This document shows positions 1 to 6,141 of a DNA stretch of 8,400 nucleotides, piece by piece (positions within the stretch are counted from its first letter, which is position 1; each line of letters starts with the position of its first letter). The notes under the pieces were generated by a model. It made no database searches. It saw only the letters and a program-made list of their open reading frames with translations, and was not told the DNA's origin. Made by a program: the position numbers and the translations under genes. The DNA comes from an uncultured Bacilli bacterium (GTDB taxonomy: Bacteria; Bacillota_I; Bacilli_A; RF39; UBA660): the NCBI GenBank assembly GCA_947589695.1, contig CANQBY010000047.1:1-8400 (forward strand), read 5' to 3'.

Positions 1-70
1 CCCCCCCCCGTCTGTCAATAGCTTTTTCATTTTTTTTCCTACTTTTACAATCTTAACAATAATTTAACAC
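1..70 (-). repeat. Direct repeat copy A: G-tract promoter module, cut by the left window edge
   Basis: This 70-base block matches 1642-1711 at 66 positions; the differences are at 22, 39, 52 and 61. Similarity continues loosely to about 90 with small gaps. Read on the minus strand it has an AT-rich part, then TTGACA (complement of 13-18), then GAC and at least nine G (complement of 1-9). The -10 box and the gene it would drive lie left of the window. It sits just downstream of the terminator of the surface-protein gene, so it most likely belongs to the next minus-strand gene. The C run may be longer than seen because the window starts inside it. Confidence 0.9.
13..18 (-). promoter_or_regulatory. 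-35 box of an outward-facing promoter (partial)
   Basis: The minus strand reads a perfect TTGACA followed by GAC and the G run. This is the same arrangement as the complete promoter at 1629-1659. The -10 element is outside the window, so this is a promoter call by homology with the second copy. Confidence 0.6.
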
Positions 71-80
71 TTTTAAACAC

Positions 81-114
81 AAAAAAATAAAGACGAGAGA
101 AAAAGACTCGTCTT
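81..114 (-). terminator. Rho-independent terminator of the surface-protein gene
   Basis: A perfect 8-bp stem pairs 90-97 (AAGACGAG) with 107-114 (CTCGTCTT) around a 9-base loop. On the minus strand it is followed by TTATTTTTTT (complement of 81-90). It begins about 47 bases after the stop codon at 161 and insulates this gene from the promoter copy at 1-70. Confidence 0.85.
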
Positions 115-160
115 AAAAAGTTATTAGGTTTTTTTTATTTTTTTTAATTTTAAATTTTAA

Positions 161-1603
161 TTATCGTAAAACTTTTTTTGTAGCAGTTCCGATAACACCT
201 AAACTTGATACAGCCATAGTTACTAAACTACCGATTGCATCGAAAGTTTTAGGATTTTCTTCAGGTTCATTATCACCAGGTTTTTGTTCTTCGCCAGGTT
301 TACTTGGATCAGTTGTTCCTGGAGTTTGTTGAGATGAATCACCAACAGTAACTTTACCATTTTCAGTTTTTGCATTAGGTGCTAATGCAGTTGTAGCATT
401 CTCAGCAGAAACAGTATGCTCTGTATCTGATACCTCACCAATTATACTACCAGTAAATTCTCCAGCCGTAATCATTCCTTCATGTTTATTAATAAATTCA
501 ACTGCTTCATCTTCATAATCTAAATTAATAACTGGTAATTGATTTCCTTTTTTATCCTTTGCACTAGCAAATGAACCACCATTAATAGCTAATTTAGATT
601 CTGTAGCTTCAGTAATATAAACTGCATAAGTTCCTTCTTCTTTAGCAGTGAATGTACCACCATTGACTTTTAAATCAATGTATTCAGCCTTAGGATAACC
701 AGCAGCCTCTCCAACTACAGAAATGACACCATTAGCATCAGATTTTGCTCCATTTCCAACTGCTATTGTGCCTTTAGTATTTTCATAAGATCCTCCAGCA
801 ATTGTTACATCACCAGATTTAACTTGCATAGCTTGAATACCTTTTACTGACTTAGCATTTACATTCCAAATTGCATAACCAGCAGCATATAAAGCTACAC
901 TCTTTCTTGAAGTAAAATCACCTCCAACAATATCAATTTTTGGAGCATTTGCTTCTGTATAAGCAACAGTTCCGTTAACTTTTACAGCATATCCTCCTGT
1001 AGTCCAAGTACCAGCTAATTTAACAGCTGTATTTAATGATTTAGTACCATTTAATACTAAACCATAACCGTTTTCAGATTTCACAGTAACGCCAGAGCCA
1101 ACTTCAACTACTGTTGATTTTTTAGCATCAGCATTATCAGCAACCATTATTACTGGATTTGCAGCATAAGTAGCATAATTACTTGCTACACTTTGCGTTA
1201 ATTTAGTGCTTCCATCGACAACAACTTTAGATCCTGCACTTACAGAAATTAAAGTTCTAGTTCCTGTAATTTCACCACTACCTGTAATAGTTAAAGCAGA
1301 ATCTGCAGAAACTGTTATTGAATTTGCAGCTAAAGTAATATTAAAACCATTTAGATCAATTGTAACATTATCTTCATCAATTGATACACCACTACTAGGA
1401 GTAGCGTTTGCTAATAATTTAATTGTATCACCATCTGCAAGATCTTCTACAGCAGCATCAAAGTTATCATAACAAGCAGTTCCGATAGATGCACCCTTAT
1501 CTTTTGCACATGTTGTTGCAACTTCAGCATGTACATTAGTCATTCCAACCATTGCTAAAGCTGAAACAACCATTAAACCTAACATATTTTTTAGATTTTT
1601 CAC
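161..1603 (-). CDS. Secreted, cell-wall-anchored surface protein, beta-helix-like, 480 aa
   Basis: Residues 1-26 form a signal peptide (charged start MKNLKN, hydrophobic core, likely cleavage after VHA). The mature part is rich in Thr, Val, Gly and Asn. It opens with a segment like the first turns of right-handed beta-helix adhesins (DGDTIKLLANAT, then VTIDLNGFNIT at 80-90). It carries five [IV]xxG-[FY]-like strand repeats: IVGGDF (225), IAGGSY (268), VNGGTF (313), INGGSF (340) and ITAGEF (378). Only two cysteines are present, C32 and C44, which could form a disulfide. A Pro/Glu/Gly-rich spacer (about 425-449) leads to NPKTFD (450-455), a hydrophobic stretch and the tail KKVLR, so the C-terminus looks like a sortase signal with NPKTF in place of LPxTG. 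The start is GTG, 9 bases after an AGGAG site; a nearer ATG at 1610 is out of frame. The role is probably adhesion or surface variation; the ligand is unknown. The promoter contains a G9 tract, suggesting phase-variable expression. Confidence 0.9.
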   Translation of the reverse strand: MKNLKNMLGLMVVSALAMVGMTNVHAEVATTCAKDKGASIGTACYDNFDAAVEDLADGDTIKLLANATPSSGVSIDEDNVTIDLNGFNITLAANSITVSADSALTITGSGEITGTRTLISVSAGSKVVVDGSTKLTQSVASNYATYAANPVIMVADNADAKKSTVVEVGSGVTVKSENGYGLVLNGTKSLNTAVKLAGTWTTGGYAVKVNGTVAYTEANAPKIDIVGGDFTSRKSVALYAAGYAIWNVNAKSVKGIQAMQVKSGDVTIAGGSYENTKGTIAVGNGAKSDANGVISVVGEAAGYPKAEYIDLKVNGGTFTAKEEGTYAVYITEATESKLAINGGSFASAKDKKGNQLPVINLDYEDEAVEFINKHEGMITAGEFTGSIIGEVSDTEHTVSAENATTALAPNAKTENGKVTVGDSSQQTPGTTDPSKPGEEQKPGDNEPEENPKTFDAIGSLVTMAVSSLGVIGTATKKVLR

Positions 1604-1612
1604 AATCCATTT

Positions 1613-1617
1613 CTCCT
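1613..1617 (-). promoter_or_regulatory. Ribosome binding site deciding a GTG start
   Basis: AGGAG (within AAAGGAGA) lies 9 bases before GTG at 1603. An ATG at 1610-1608 is only 2 bases away and opens a different frame that stops after 24 codons. The GTG frame gives a clean signal peptide and is therefore the true start. Confidence 0.8.
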
Positions 1618-1628
1618 TTCCGATATCA

Positions 1629-1659
1629 AGTATATCACATACCCCCCCCCGTCTGTCAA
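1629..1659 (-). promoter_or_regulatory. Promoter of the surface-protein gene with a G9 tract in the spacer
   Basis: The minus strand has TTGACA (1654-1659), a 19-base spacer that includes nine consecutive G (1642-1650), and TATACT (1629-1634). TGA directly precedes TATACT, making an extended -10. The start of transcription would be near 1622, giving a leader of about 20 bases that already contains the Shine-Dalgarno site. A spacer of 19 is two bases above the optimum of 17, so loss of one or two G should strengthen the promoter and gain should weaken it. GATATA at 1631-1636 is an alternative -10 at 17 bases. Confidence 0.8.
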
Positions 1660-1711
1660 TAGGTTTTTCATTTTTTTTCTTACTTTTACAATTTTAACAA
1701 TTATTTAACAC
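1642..1711 (-). repeat. Direct repeat copy B: G-tract promoter module of the surface-protein gene
   Basis: This is the second copy of the 1-70 module, in the same orientation and 1641 bases away. The first 21 bases, including the C9 run and the TTGACA complement, are identical in both. The conserved part includes about 50 bases upstream of the -35 box, which is more than a core promoter needs. Its far end runs into the terminator of the cysteine desulfurase gene. Confidence 0.9.
1682..1710 (-). promoter_or_regulatory. Iterated AT-rich motif upstream of the -35 box (UP element or operator)
   Basis: On the plus strand three similar words follow each other: ACTTTTACA (1682-1690), ATTTTAACA (1691-1699) and TATTTAACA (1702-1710). 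They end 9 and 11 bases apart, close to one helical turn. They are kept, with two substitutions, in the copy at 41-69. They may be a UP element or sites for a regulator. No known operator is recognised. Confidence 0.4.
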
Positions 1712-1723
1712 TTTTTAATCCAC

Positions 1724-1757
1724 AAAAAAAATAATGCTTCTTTTCGCATTATTTTTT
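1724..1757 (-). terminator. Rho-independent terminator of the cysteine desulfurase gene
   Basis: A perfect 12-bp stem pairs 1726-1737 with 1746-1757 around an 8-base loop (TTCTTTTC). On the minus strand the second arm runs into a stretch of eight T (complement of 1724-1731). It starts only four bases after the stop codon at 1762. The symmetric A/T tracts would also let it work on the plus strand. Confidence 0.85.
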
Positions 1758-1761
1758 CTCC

Positions 1762-2892
1762 TTAATTATGAAGTCCACTTAACCTTTTATAAATCTGGAT
1801 AAAAGCTTCAATAAATTTGTTTACCTCATCTGAGGTCGTTAAATAAGATAAACTTATTCTAAGCGTTGATGCCGCCCGAACTTGATCATTATAAATAGCC
1901 ATTACACTTGAAGAAACTTCTCCACTTGCACAAGCAGTATTGGTAGATAAATAAATCTCATATTCCTCTAAAGCGTGTAAGAAAGTCTCTGCTTTAATAT
2001 TTCTTAAACTTATATTTAATATATGGGGTATTGCATATTTTGTTTTATTAATCATTATTCCTTCATATTTACTTAAAGCATCGACAATTTTTTGATTTAA
2101 TCTTTCTATAAATCTTTCTCTTTTTTCAATATCCGTGGTTGCTAATCTAACCGCCTTTGATAAAGCGACAATTAAAGGTACAGCTGGAGTTCCGGGATTA
2201 AGCATATTTGTTTTCCCACTTCCATATAAAACCGGCATTAAACTAACACTGTTACTTTTATATAAAACTGCTATTCCTTTAGGCCCATATATTTTATGTC
2301 CGGAAAAAGTTGCTAAATCCACATCATGCATATTGACACTTACTTTACCTATAGCTTGCGTCATATCCGAATGAATAATAGTATTAGGATTTTCTTTCTT
2401 AATAATTTGTCTAATCATTTTTAAAGGCTGTCTTACACCTGTTTCACTATTTACAGCACAAATACTAACTAAAATTGTATCGGGTCTTATTAAATTCTTC
2501 AAATCCTCAAAATCAATTAACCCTTCATTATCATTTTTTACATAACTTATCTCAAAACCAATTGATTCTAAGTAATCACATATCGCATAAACAGAAGGAT
2601 GTTCTAACTTTGAAGTAATTATATGTTTTCCAATTTTATGATTTTTTAAAGCTACCCCCAAAATTGCTAAATTATTAGCTTCCGTTGCACTATAAGTATA
2701 AGTTATCTCAGCTTCATCGATATTAAAAATTTCCGCGATTTGTTTGGTAGCACTATTCATTAAATTTTTGGCTTTAACCCCTAGTTCATGTAATGAATTA
2801 GGATTTCCAAAAAAGTCTTTACTTGTCCTATTATATGTATCTAATACTTCATAACCCACTGGTGTTGTTGCACTATAATCTAAATATATCAT
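1762..2892 (-). CDS. Cysteine desulfurase, NifS/IscS family, 376 aa
   Basis: This PLP-dependent enzyme takes sulfur from L-cysteine, leaving alanine and an enzyme persulfide used for tRNA thiolation, Fe-S clusters or cofactors. The fold-type I signature is complete: YLDYSATTP at the N-terminus, SATEANNLAI (68-77), H98 in LEHPS stacking on PLP, N148 in AVNSETG, D176 and Q179 in HSDMTQAIGK, the Schiff-base K200 in SGHKIYGPKG, and catalytic C321 in NTACASGE. RISLS near 345-349 matches the usual C-terminal conserved strand. Length is normal for the group. The mobile Cys loop with ACASGEVSS fits the IscS/NifS type rather than SufS. ATG is preceded by AGGTGA at 6 bases. No thiI, mnmA or iscU neighbour is visible, so the acceptor is unknown. 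It lies 67 bases downstream of divIVA. Confidence 0.95.
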   Translation of the reverse strand: MIYLDYSATTPVGYEVLDTYNRTSKDFFGNPNSLHELGVKAKNLMNSATKQIAEIFNIDEAEITYTYSATEANNLAILGVALKNHKIGKHIITSKLEHPSVYAICDYLESIGFEISYVKNDNEGLIDFEDLKNLIRPDTILVSICAVNSETGVRQPLKMIRQIIKKENPNTIIHSDMTQAIGKVSVNMHDVDLATFSGHKIYGPKGIAVLYKSNSVSLMPVLYGSGKTNMLNPGTPAVPLIVALSKAVRLATTDIEKRERFIERLNQKIVDALSKYEGIMINKTKYAIPHILNISLRNIKAETFLHALEEYEIYLSTNTACASGEVSSSVMAIYNDQVRAASTLRISLSYLTTSDEVNKFIEAFIQIYKRLSGLHN

Positions 2893-2910
2893 TTTTATTC
2901 ACCTAAACCT

Positions 2911-2916
2911 ATTATA
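2911..2916 (-). promoter_or_regulatory. Possible -10 box for the cysteine desulfurase gene
   Basis: The minus strand reads a perfect TATAAT. At a 17-base spacing the -35 would be TGGAAT, which is poor, and the leader would be only about 12 bases. The box immediately follows the T run of the putative terminator at 2918-2945. The call is tentative. Confidence 0.3.
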
Positions 2917-2917
2917 C

Positions 2918-2945
2918 AAAAAAAATTATAGTTATTCCACTATAA
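2918..2945 (-). terminator. AT-rich hairpin with T tract after divIVA
   Basis: Plus-strand TTATAGT (2926-2932) pairs with ACTATAA (2939-2945) over a 6-base loop. On the minus strand eight T follow directly (complement of 2918-2925). The stem has few G-C pairs, so termination may be partial. It would separate sepF-divIVA from the desulfurase gene. Confidence 0.45.
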
Positions 2946-2959
2946 ATTTTACTATTTTT

Positions 2960-3391
2960 TTAATAATCTTCATTAATACTGTCAATAAACTCTATTTGTT
3001 CATCCACAACACTCCGAAGTCTTCTTTTAAATATTGTTACTCTTCTTTTTAAAAGTTCGGCATCTTGTTCCACTTTATCCGCTTTAAGTAACGCATCATT
3101 GACAATTCTTGAAGCATTTCTTCGGGCATCTTCAATAACCCCTTTGGCTTCATCTCTTGCTATTTTTTTTATTTGATTTGAGGCATCTTCCGCCACCATA
3201 ATGGCTCTATTTAAAGTATTTTCCATATTTTTATATTTTTCAAGTTCACTTTTAAGCGCTATAATATCTTCATCTTGTTTTTTTAATTTTGTAAGCATGC
3301 TTTCATATTCATTTGTAACTTCACTAACAAAATTATTGACTTCTAACTTATTATAGCCATTGATACTCGAGCTAAACTTTCTCAAAAACAC
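2960..3391 (-). CDS. divIVA: DivIVA-family cell division / polarity protein, 143 aa
   Basis: DivIVA proteins bind curved membrane at the septum and poles and recruit partners. The N-terminal lipid-binding module is visible in the first 25 residues (FSSSINGYNKLEVNNFVSEV), matching the family pattern GY-K-EV--F--EV. Two long coiled-coil stretches follow, about 25-70 and 75-135, rich in Lys, Glu, Arg and Ala. At 143 aa it is near the short end of the family. It follows sepF after 29 bases and is probably co-transcribed with it. The start is uncertain. GTG at 3391 has a GAGGTG site only 2 bases away, whereas TTG at 3385 (residue 3) sits 8 bases from the same site and may be the real start. The difference is two residues. 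Confidence 0.9.
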   Translation of the reverse strand: MFLRKFSSSINGYNKLEVNNFVSEVTNEYESMLTKLKKQDEDIIALKSELEKYKNMENTLNRAIMVAEDASNQIKKIARDEAKGVIEDARRNASRIVNDALLKADKVEQDAELLKRRVTIFKRRLRSVVDEQIEFIDSINEDY

Positions 3392-3393
3392 AT

Positions 3394-3399
3394 CACCTC
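3394..3399 (-). promoter_or_regulatory. Shine-Dalgarno site of divIVA that questions the GTG start
   Basis: GAGGTG, part of a longer AGGTGAT match to the 16S tail, ends 2 bases before GTG (3391) and 8 bases before the in-frame TTG (3385). Spacing favours TTG; codon strength favours GTG. An ATG overlapping the GTG is out of frame and meets TGA at once. Confidence 0.55.
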
Positions 3400-3420
3400 A
3401 AATACTAATTTTTATCTAAA

Positions 3421-3819
3421 CTACCATTCTTCTTCTACTTCTGTTTTATTTTTTTCTGTTTCATCCGAAATCTTGCCTTGAACATTAACATTTTTTGGTG
3501 TACATAAATAAATACCTACGCCAATTTTCTGCATAGATCCCCCAATCGCATAAATACACCCACTCAAAAAATCAATAATTCTTTTGGCCTGATCCGATGT
3601 AACTCGTTTTAAATTAACTACCACACTATTACGATTTTTTAAATGATCGGCAATTTGTTGTGATTCCGAATAAGCTCGTGGTTCTAAAAGAATCATTTTA
3701 TTCCCATTCTTATCTGCACCATTTAAAGCATCTGCTTCCGTTGTTGTATAAAACTCATCTTCTGAACTATCAATTATTTCTTCTTCCTCATCTTTAAAAA
3801 TATTTTTAAATAGAGCCAT
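3421..3819 (-). CDS. sepF: SepF, cell division protein, 132 aa
   Basis: SepF polymerises on the membrane and links FtsZ filaments to it during septation. The N-terminus MALFKNIFK is the amphipathic membrane anchor of the family, followed by an acidic linker (10-38). The globular domain (about 41-115) shows the family signature in order: MILLEPRAYSESQQIADHL, VVVNLKRVTSDQAKRIIDFL, SGCIYAIGGSMQKIG and IYLCTPKNVNVQG. A charged tail of about 17 residues closes it. The length is slightly below the roughly 150 aa of the B. subtilis protein. ATG is preceded by a strong GGAGGAG. In many Firmicutes sepF is followed by ylmG, ylmH and then divIVA; here divIVA follows directly. A consensus-like promoter lies just upstream. 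Confidence 0.96.
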   Translation of the reverse strand: MALFKNIFKDEEEEIIDSSEDEFYTTTEADALNGADKNGNKMILLEPRAYSESQQIADHLKNRNSVVVNLKRVTSDQAKRIIDFLSGCIYAIGGSMQKIGVGIYLCTPKNVNVQGKISDETEKNKTEVEEEW

Positions 3820-3839
3820 AAACTCTCCTCCTATTGTTT

Positions 3840-3868
3840 ATTTTATCAAATTAAAATTTATATTTCAA
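3840..3868 (-). promoter_or_regulatory. Promoter of sepF-divIVA
   Basis: The minus strand reads TTGAAA (3863-3868), exactly 17 bases, then TAAAAT (3840-3845), with TGA in front of the -10. Transcription would start near 3833, giving a leader of about 14 bases that is mostly ribosome site. Confidence 0.75.
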
Positions 3869-3882
3869 GTAAATACTTATAA

Positions 3883-4170
3883 CTATAAGTACTCCATAAC
3901 TCGAACATCTTTTGCTAACTTTTCTACTAAGCTTTTAGGCTCATATTGACTAAATATTTCTACAAAGTTACTATTATCCATTAAGAACATATCATGATAA
4001 TGAATAAATATTTCAATCAAATTTGTAACTCCAATATTATTTAAATAATCTAAATTTTTTCCTACTAATTTCTTATGAGCTTCAATTTCTTTTAACAAAC
4101 TACTACTTGAATTTTCTTTTAATACTTCAATATCTTTTTTATCAAACCCATATTTTTCTAAGAACTTCAT
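3883..4170 (-). CDS. Unrecognised small helical protein, 95 aa
   Basis: I do not recognise a family. The protein has no signal peptide or membrane segment and appears all-helical, with hydrophobic residues spaced as in amphipathic helices. The stretch NLDYLNNIGVTNLIEIFIHYHDMFL has the rhythm of mTERF-type or other alpha-solenoid repeats (helix, G-V/L turn, helix, then H/NP-like bend). A similar rhythm occurs at the C-terminus of the first gene of this operon. That likeness is by eye only. It overlaps the preceding gene by 4 bases (ATGA), so translation is almost certainly coupled; GGGAG sits just upstream. It is the last gene of a three-gene operon and ends 63 bases before sepF. Confidence 0.8.
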   Translation of the reverse strand: MKFLEKYGFDKKDIEVLKENSSSSLLKEIEAHKKLVGKNLDYLNNIGVTNLIEIFIHYHDMFLMDNSNFVEIFSQYEPKSLVEKLAKDVRVMEYL

Positions 4171-4922
4171 GCTCCGACTCCCCTTTCATTATTCATTTCT
4201 TTACTATCAGGGAAAGCTGTTAAAATTTCTTTATTAATTAAATATTCTAACTCACTATCTAAATTTATACCTTGTAAGGCATTTTCCACTAAATGTCTTG
4301 TACCCATCATCCGATAATTCTTATTATCTTTGGCAATAACTTCATCTAAATTCGTCATAATCGTCGAAATTATAAAAGTTACAGATGGATCAATCGCATT
4401 TTGATTAATTTCTGTTAAAGTCTTTAAGATATCATATTTAATCGCATTATCTTCTTCATCTAAACCTTTTTGTTCCATTTGTTCTACTTCTTGCACTGTT
4501 TTTACATCTTCTAGACTTGTTGCTCTCGCCGTATATTCCGCGAAAGCTTCGGTTGTATCTAATTCACTTCTAAAAGTATTATCTTCTTTTAAATATTCCA
4601 CATTATTATGAATACAATATTTAACTCTTTCTAAAAATATTCTTTTAAAAGATTGAACTTTTAAATTAAGATTAAATACTGCTTTTAATCCTAATTCTTC
4701 AATTTCTTTTAAAACTTGATCTAACTCGGCAATTTCTTTATCATTAAAAGTACATACTTTTAAAAATTCCCCTGGTACTGTTGTTAAATCATAGCCATTT
4801 TCTAAAAATAATACTTTCACATCTTTAGGTCTTGTTGCTACTACTCTTAACGCTAAAAACTTATTAGGATTTACTCCCTCATCTAATACAAACTCCGTAT
4901 TATCTTTAAATTTAAATTTCAT
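4167..4922 (-). CDS. Unrecognised cytoplasmic protein, 251 aa
   Basis: No family is recognised. The first 55 residues (MKFKFKDNTEFVLDEG, then VLFLENGYDLTTV) look like a small beta-rich domain. Residues from about 60 to 235 look helical and acidic, with a Glu/Gln/Asp-rich stretch at about 120-155. There are no signal peptide, membrane segment, cysteine pair or catalytic motif. ATG is preceded by AGGAGGG at 5 bases, and this site overlaps the stop codon of the upstream gene, which ends 10 bases away. Downstream it shares ATGA with the 95-aa gene. The tight packing suggests the three products act together, perhaps as a complex. Confidence 0.85.
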   Translation of the reverse strand: MKFKFKDNTEFVLDEGVNPNKFLALRVVATRPKDVKVLFLENGYDLTTVPGEFLKVCTFNDKEIAELDQVLKEIEELGLKAVFNLNLKVQSFKRIFLERVKYCIHNNVEYLKEDNTFRSELDTTEAFAEYTARATSLEDVKTVQEVEQMEQKGLDEEDNAIKYDILKTLTEINQNAIDPSVTFIISTIMTNLDEVIAKDNKNYRMMGTRHLVENALQGINLDSELEYLINKEILTAFPDSKEMNNERGVGA

Positions 4923-4932
4923 TTTAACCCTC

Positions 4933-6114
4933 CTAATAGGCCATTAAAGGCACTTTTTTTGGATCTAATCCACTATTTTGTAATAATATAATTGCTTTAT
5001 CTAAATTTCGATAATCATACTTTGTAAGAACACTCGGATTTAAATAAATATCTAAAGCACTCTTTCCAATTCTTAGTAATCTATCTACTTTTGCTTCTAA
5101 TTCTCGGTCATAAAGTAAACTTATATTATCCACAAATATATCTAAACTTAAATCATTATTTTTAAATATAGCCACATTTCTTCTAATTACTTTTTCATCA
5201 AAATGTTTTAATATATCTTCTAAATCACTTGTTGTATAATCCAAATAATCTAAGCCTATCTCGGTAAATAAATCCATCAAATCTTCTTTATCAAATTCTT
5301 TTTTCTCTTCTTCTTTGGTTACTTCTTTAACTTCTACTATCTCGGGTTCAACATTTGGTTCTTCTTTTACTTCTTCGGTAATTTCTTCTGTTTCCTTTAT
5401 TTCAATTTTTTCTACTTGAGGACTATCAGCTTCATTTTTAGCTTCTTTTAATACCTCACTAATAGATTTCTTCTCACTATTTTTAACTTTATTATCATAA
5501 TCAAATAAAGCATCTTCTGGGAACATTAATAATTTTGCCGCTTCTCTTCTCTCATCTTCATTAAAATCAAATTGTTCTAATAAAGCTGTAATTGAATCCC
5601 TTGTAATGTTTATATTACCCGCTAAAGCTAAATCGAAATATTCATTAAGTTTATCTTGGGCTTCTACGGCCGCATCTCTTCTAATTCCAATTTCCTCAAT
5701 CGTGGTAATGGCACTACTCATTTCCTCTTCCACTTTAACTAGCTTTTCTTCGCTTTCTTCAATTTCTTTATTTACTTTATCAATAGTTTTAGGTAGTGAA
5801 GAATCAAGTTCTTGCTTTAAAGCTTCTGGATCAAAACTAATATTTAATCTTTCAATAACTGTCGCATAATCATTTTTATCGATTTTGCTTAATACTTCTC
5901 CTAGTTTTTTTCCTTGTTCTGTTAAATCTTCATTATCTTTCTTTAAAGATTCAATTTTCTCTTGTAAAGTACTTTTTTCTTCAGTTGTTCTATTTAAAGT
6001 TTCTTCTGCTGCTTCTTTTTTAGTGTCCATTTCTTTAAGTACCACACTATCACTACCACGTAGATTATATAGTTTATCAAGAAGTTTTGTAACTTCTAAT
6101 GTTGCTGATTTCAT
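4933..6114 (-). CDS. Unrecognised coiled-coil protein with acidic linker and helical-repeat C-terminus, 393 aa
   Basis: No family is recognised. From the ATG at 6114 the parts are: a short N-terminal helix, a long coiled coil (about 20-75) and a second one (about 105-150) rich in Glu, Lys, Leu and Ile; a helical segment to about 200; a very acidic low-complexity linker (about 220-270, repeats of EE, KE and EV); and a C-terminal domain of about 115 residues with solenoid-like units such as VDRLLRIGKSALDIYLNPSVL and DKAIILLQNSGLDPKKV. The last units resemble mTERF-like helical repeats (NPSVL after a helix pair), which is inference. The longer frame from GTG at 6123 is unlikely because that codon lies in the Shine-Dalgarno site. 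It is the first gene of the operon, with its own promoter. The layout suggests a scaffold or structural role. Confidence 0.85.
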   Translation of the reverse strand: MKSATLEVTKLLDKLYNLRGSDSVVLKEMDTKKEAAEETLNRTTEEKSTLQEKIESLKKDNEDLTEQGKKLGEVLSKIDKNDYATVIERLNISFDPEALKQELDSSLPKTIDKVNKEIEESEEKLVKVEEEMSSAITTIEEIGIRRDAAVEAQDKLNEYFDLALAGNINITRDSITALLEQFDFNEDERREAAKLLMFPEDALFDYDNKVKNSEKKSISEVLKEAKNEADSPQVEKIEIKETEEITEEVKEEPNVEPEIVEVKEVTKEEEKKEFDKEDLMDLFTEIGLDYLDYTTSDLEDILKHFDEKVIRRNVAIFKNNDLSLDIFVDNISLLYDRELEAKVDRLLRIGKSALDIYLNPSVLTKYDYRNLDKAIILLQNSGLDPKKVPLMAY

Positions 6115-6122
6115 AACCAACA

Positions 6123-6127
6123 CTCCT
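6123..6127 (-). promoter_or_regulatory. Ribosome binding site that fixes the start at ATG 6114
   Basis: AGGAG (in AAAGGAGTG) ends 8 bases before ATG 6114-6112. The upstream in-frame GTG at 6123 overlaps the site and cannot use it, so the protein begins MKSATLEV. Confidence 0.8.
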
Positions 6128-6141
6128 TTATTCTATTAACT

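Noticed and set aside
1206..1472. Plus-strand 88-aa open frame
   Set aside because: It lies antisense inside the surface-protein gene, has no ribosome site and its composition mirrors the real gene.
1..1711. Surface gene as a transposon or invertible segment
   Set aside because: The flanking repeats are direct, contain a promoter, and no transposase, recombinase or inverted ends are visible.
2135..2374. Plus-strand 79-aa open frame
   Set aside because: It is antisense to the desulfurase gene, across the PLP-lysine region whose minus-strand frame is clearly coding.
3874..3891. Hairpin TACTTAT/ATAAGTA as terminator of the three-gene operon
   Set aside because: The 7-bp AT-rich stem overlaps the stop codon and only three T follow, so termination is not convincing; some read-through into sepF is possible.
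5606..6139. Two plus-strand Ser/Leu-rich open frames (5606-5869 and 5885-6139)
   Set aside because: They are antisense shadows of the Glu/Lys-rich coiled-coil gene; the Ser/Phe/Leu bias is what its complement gives.
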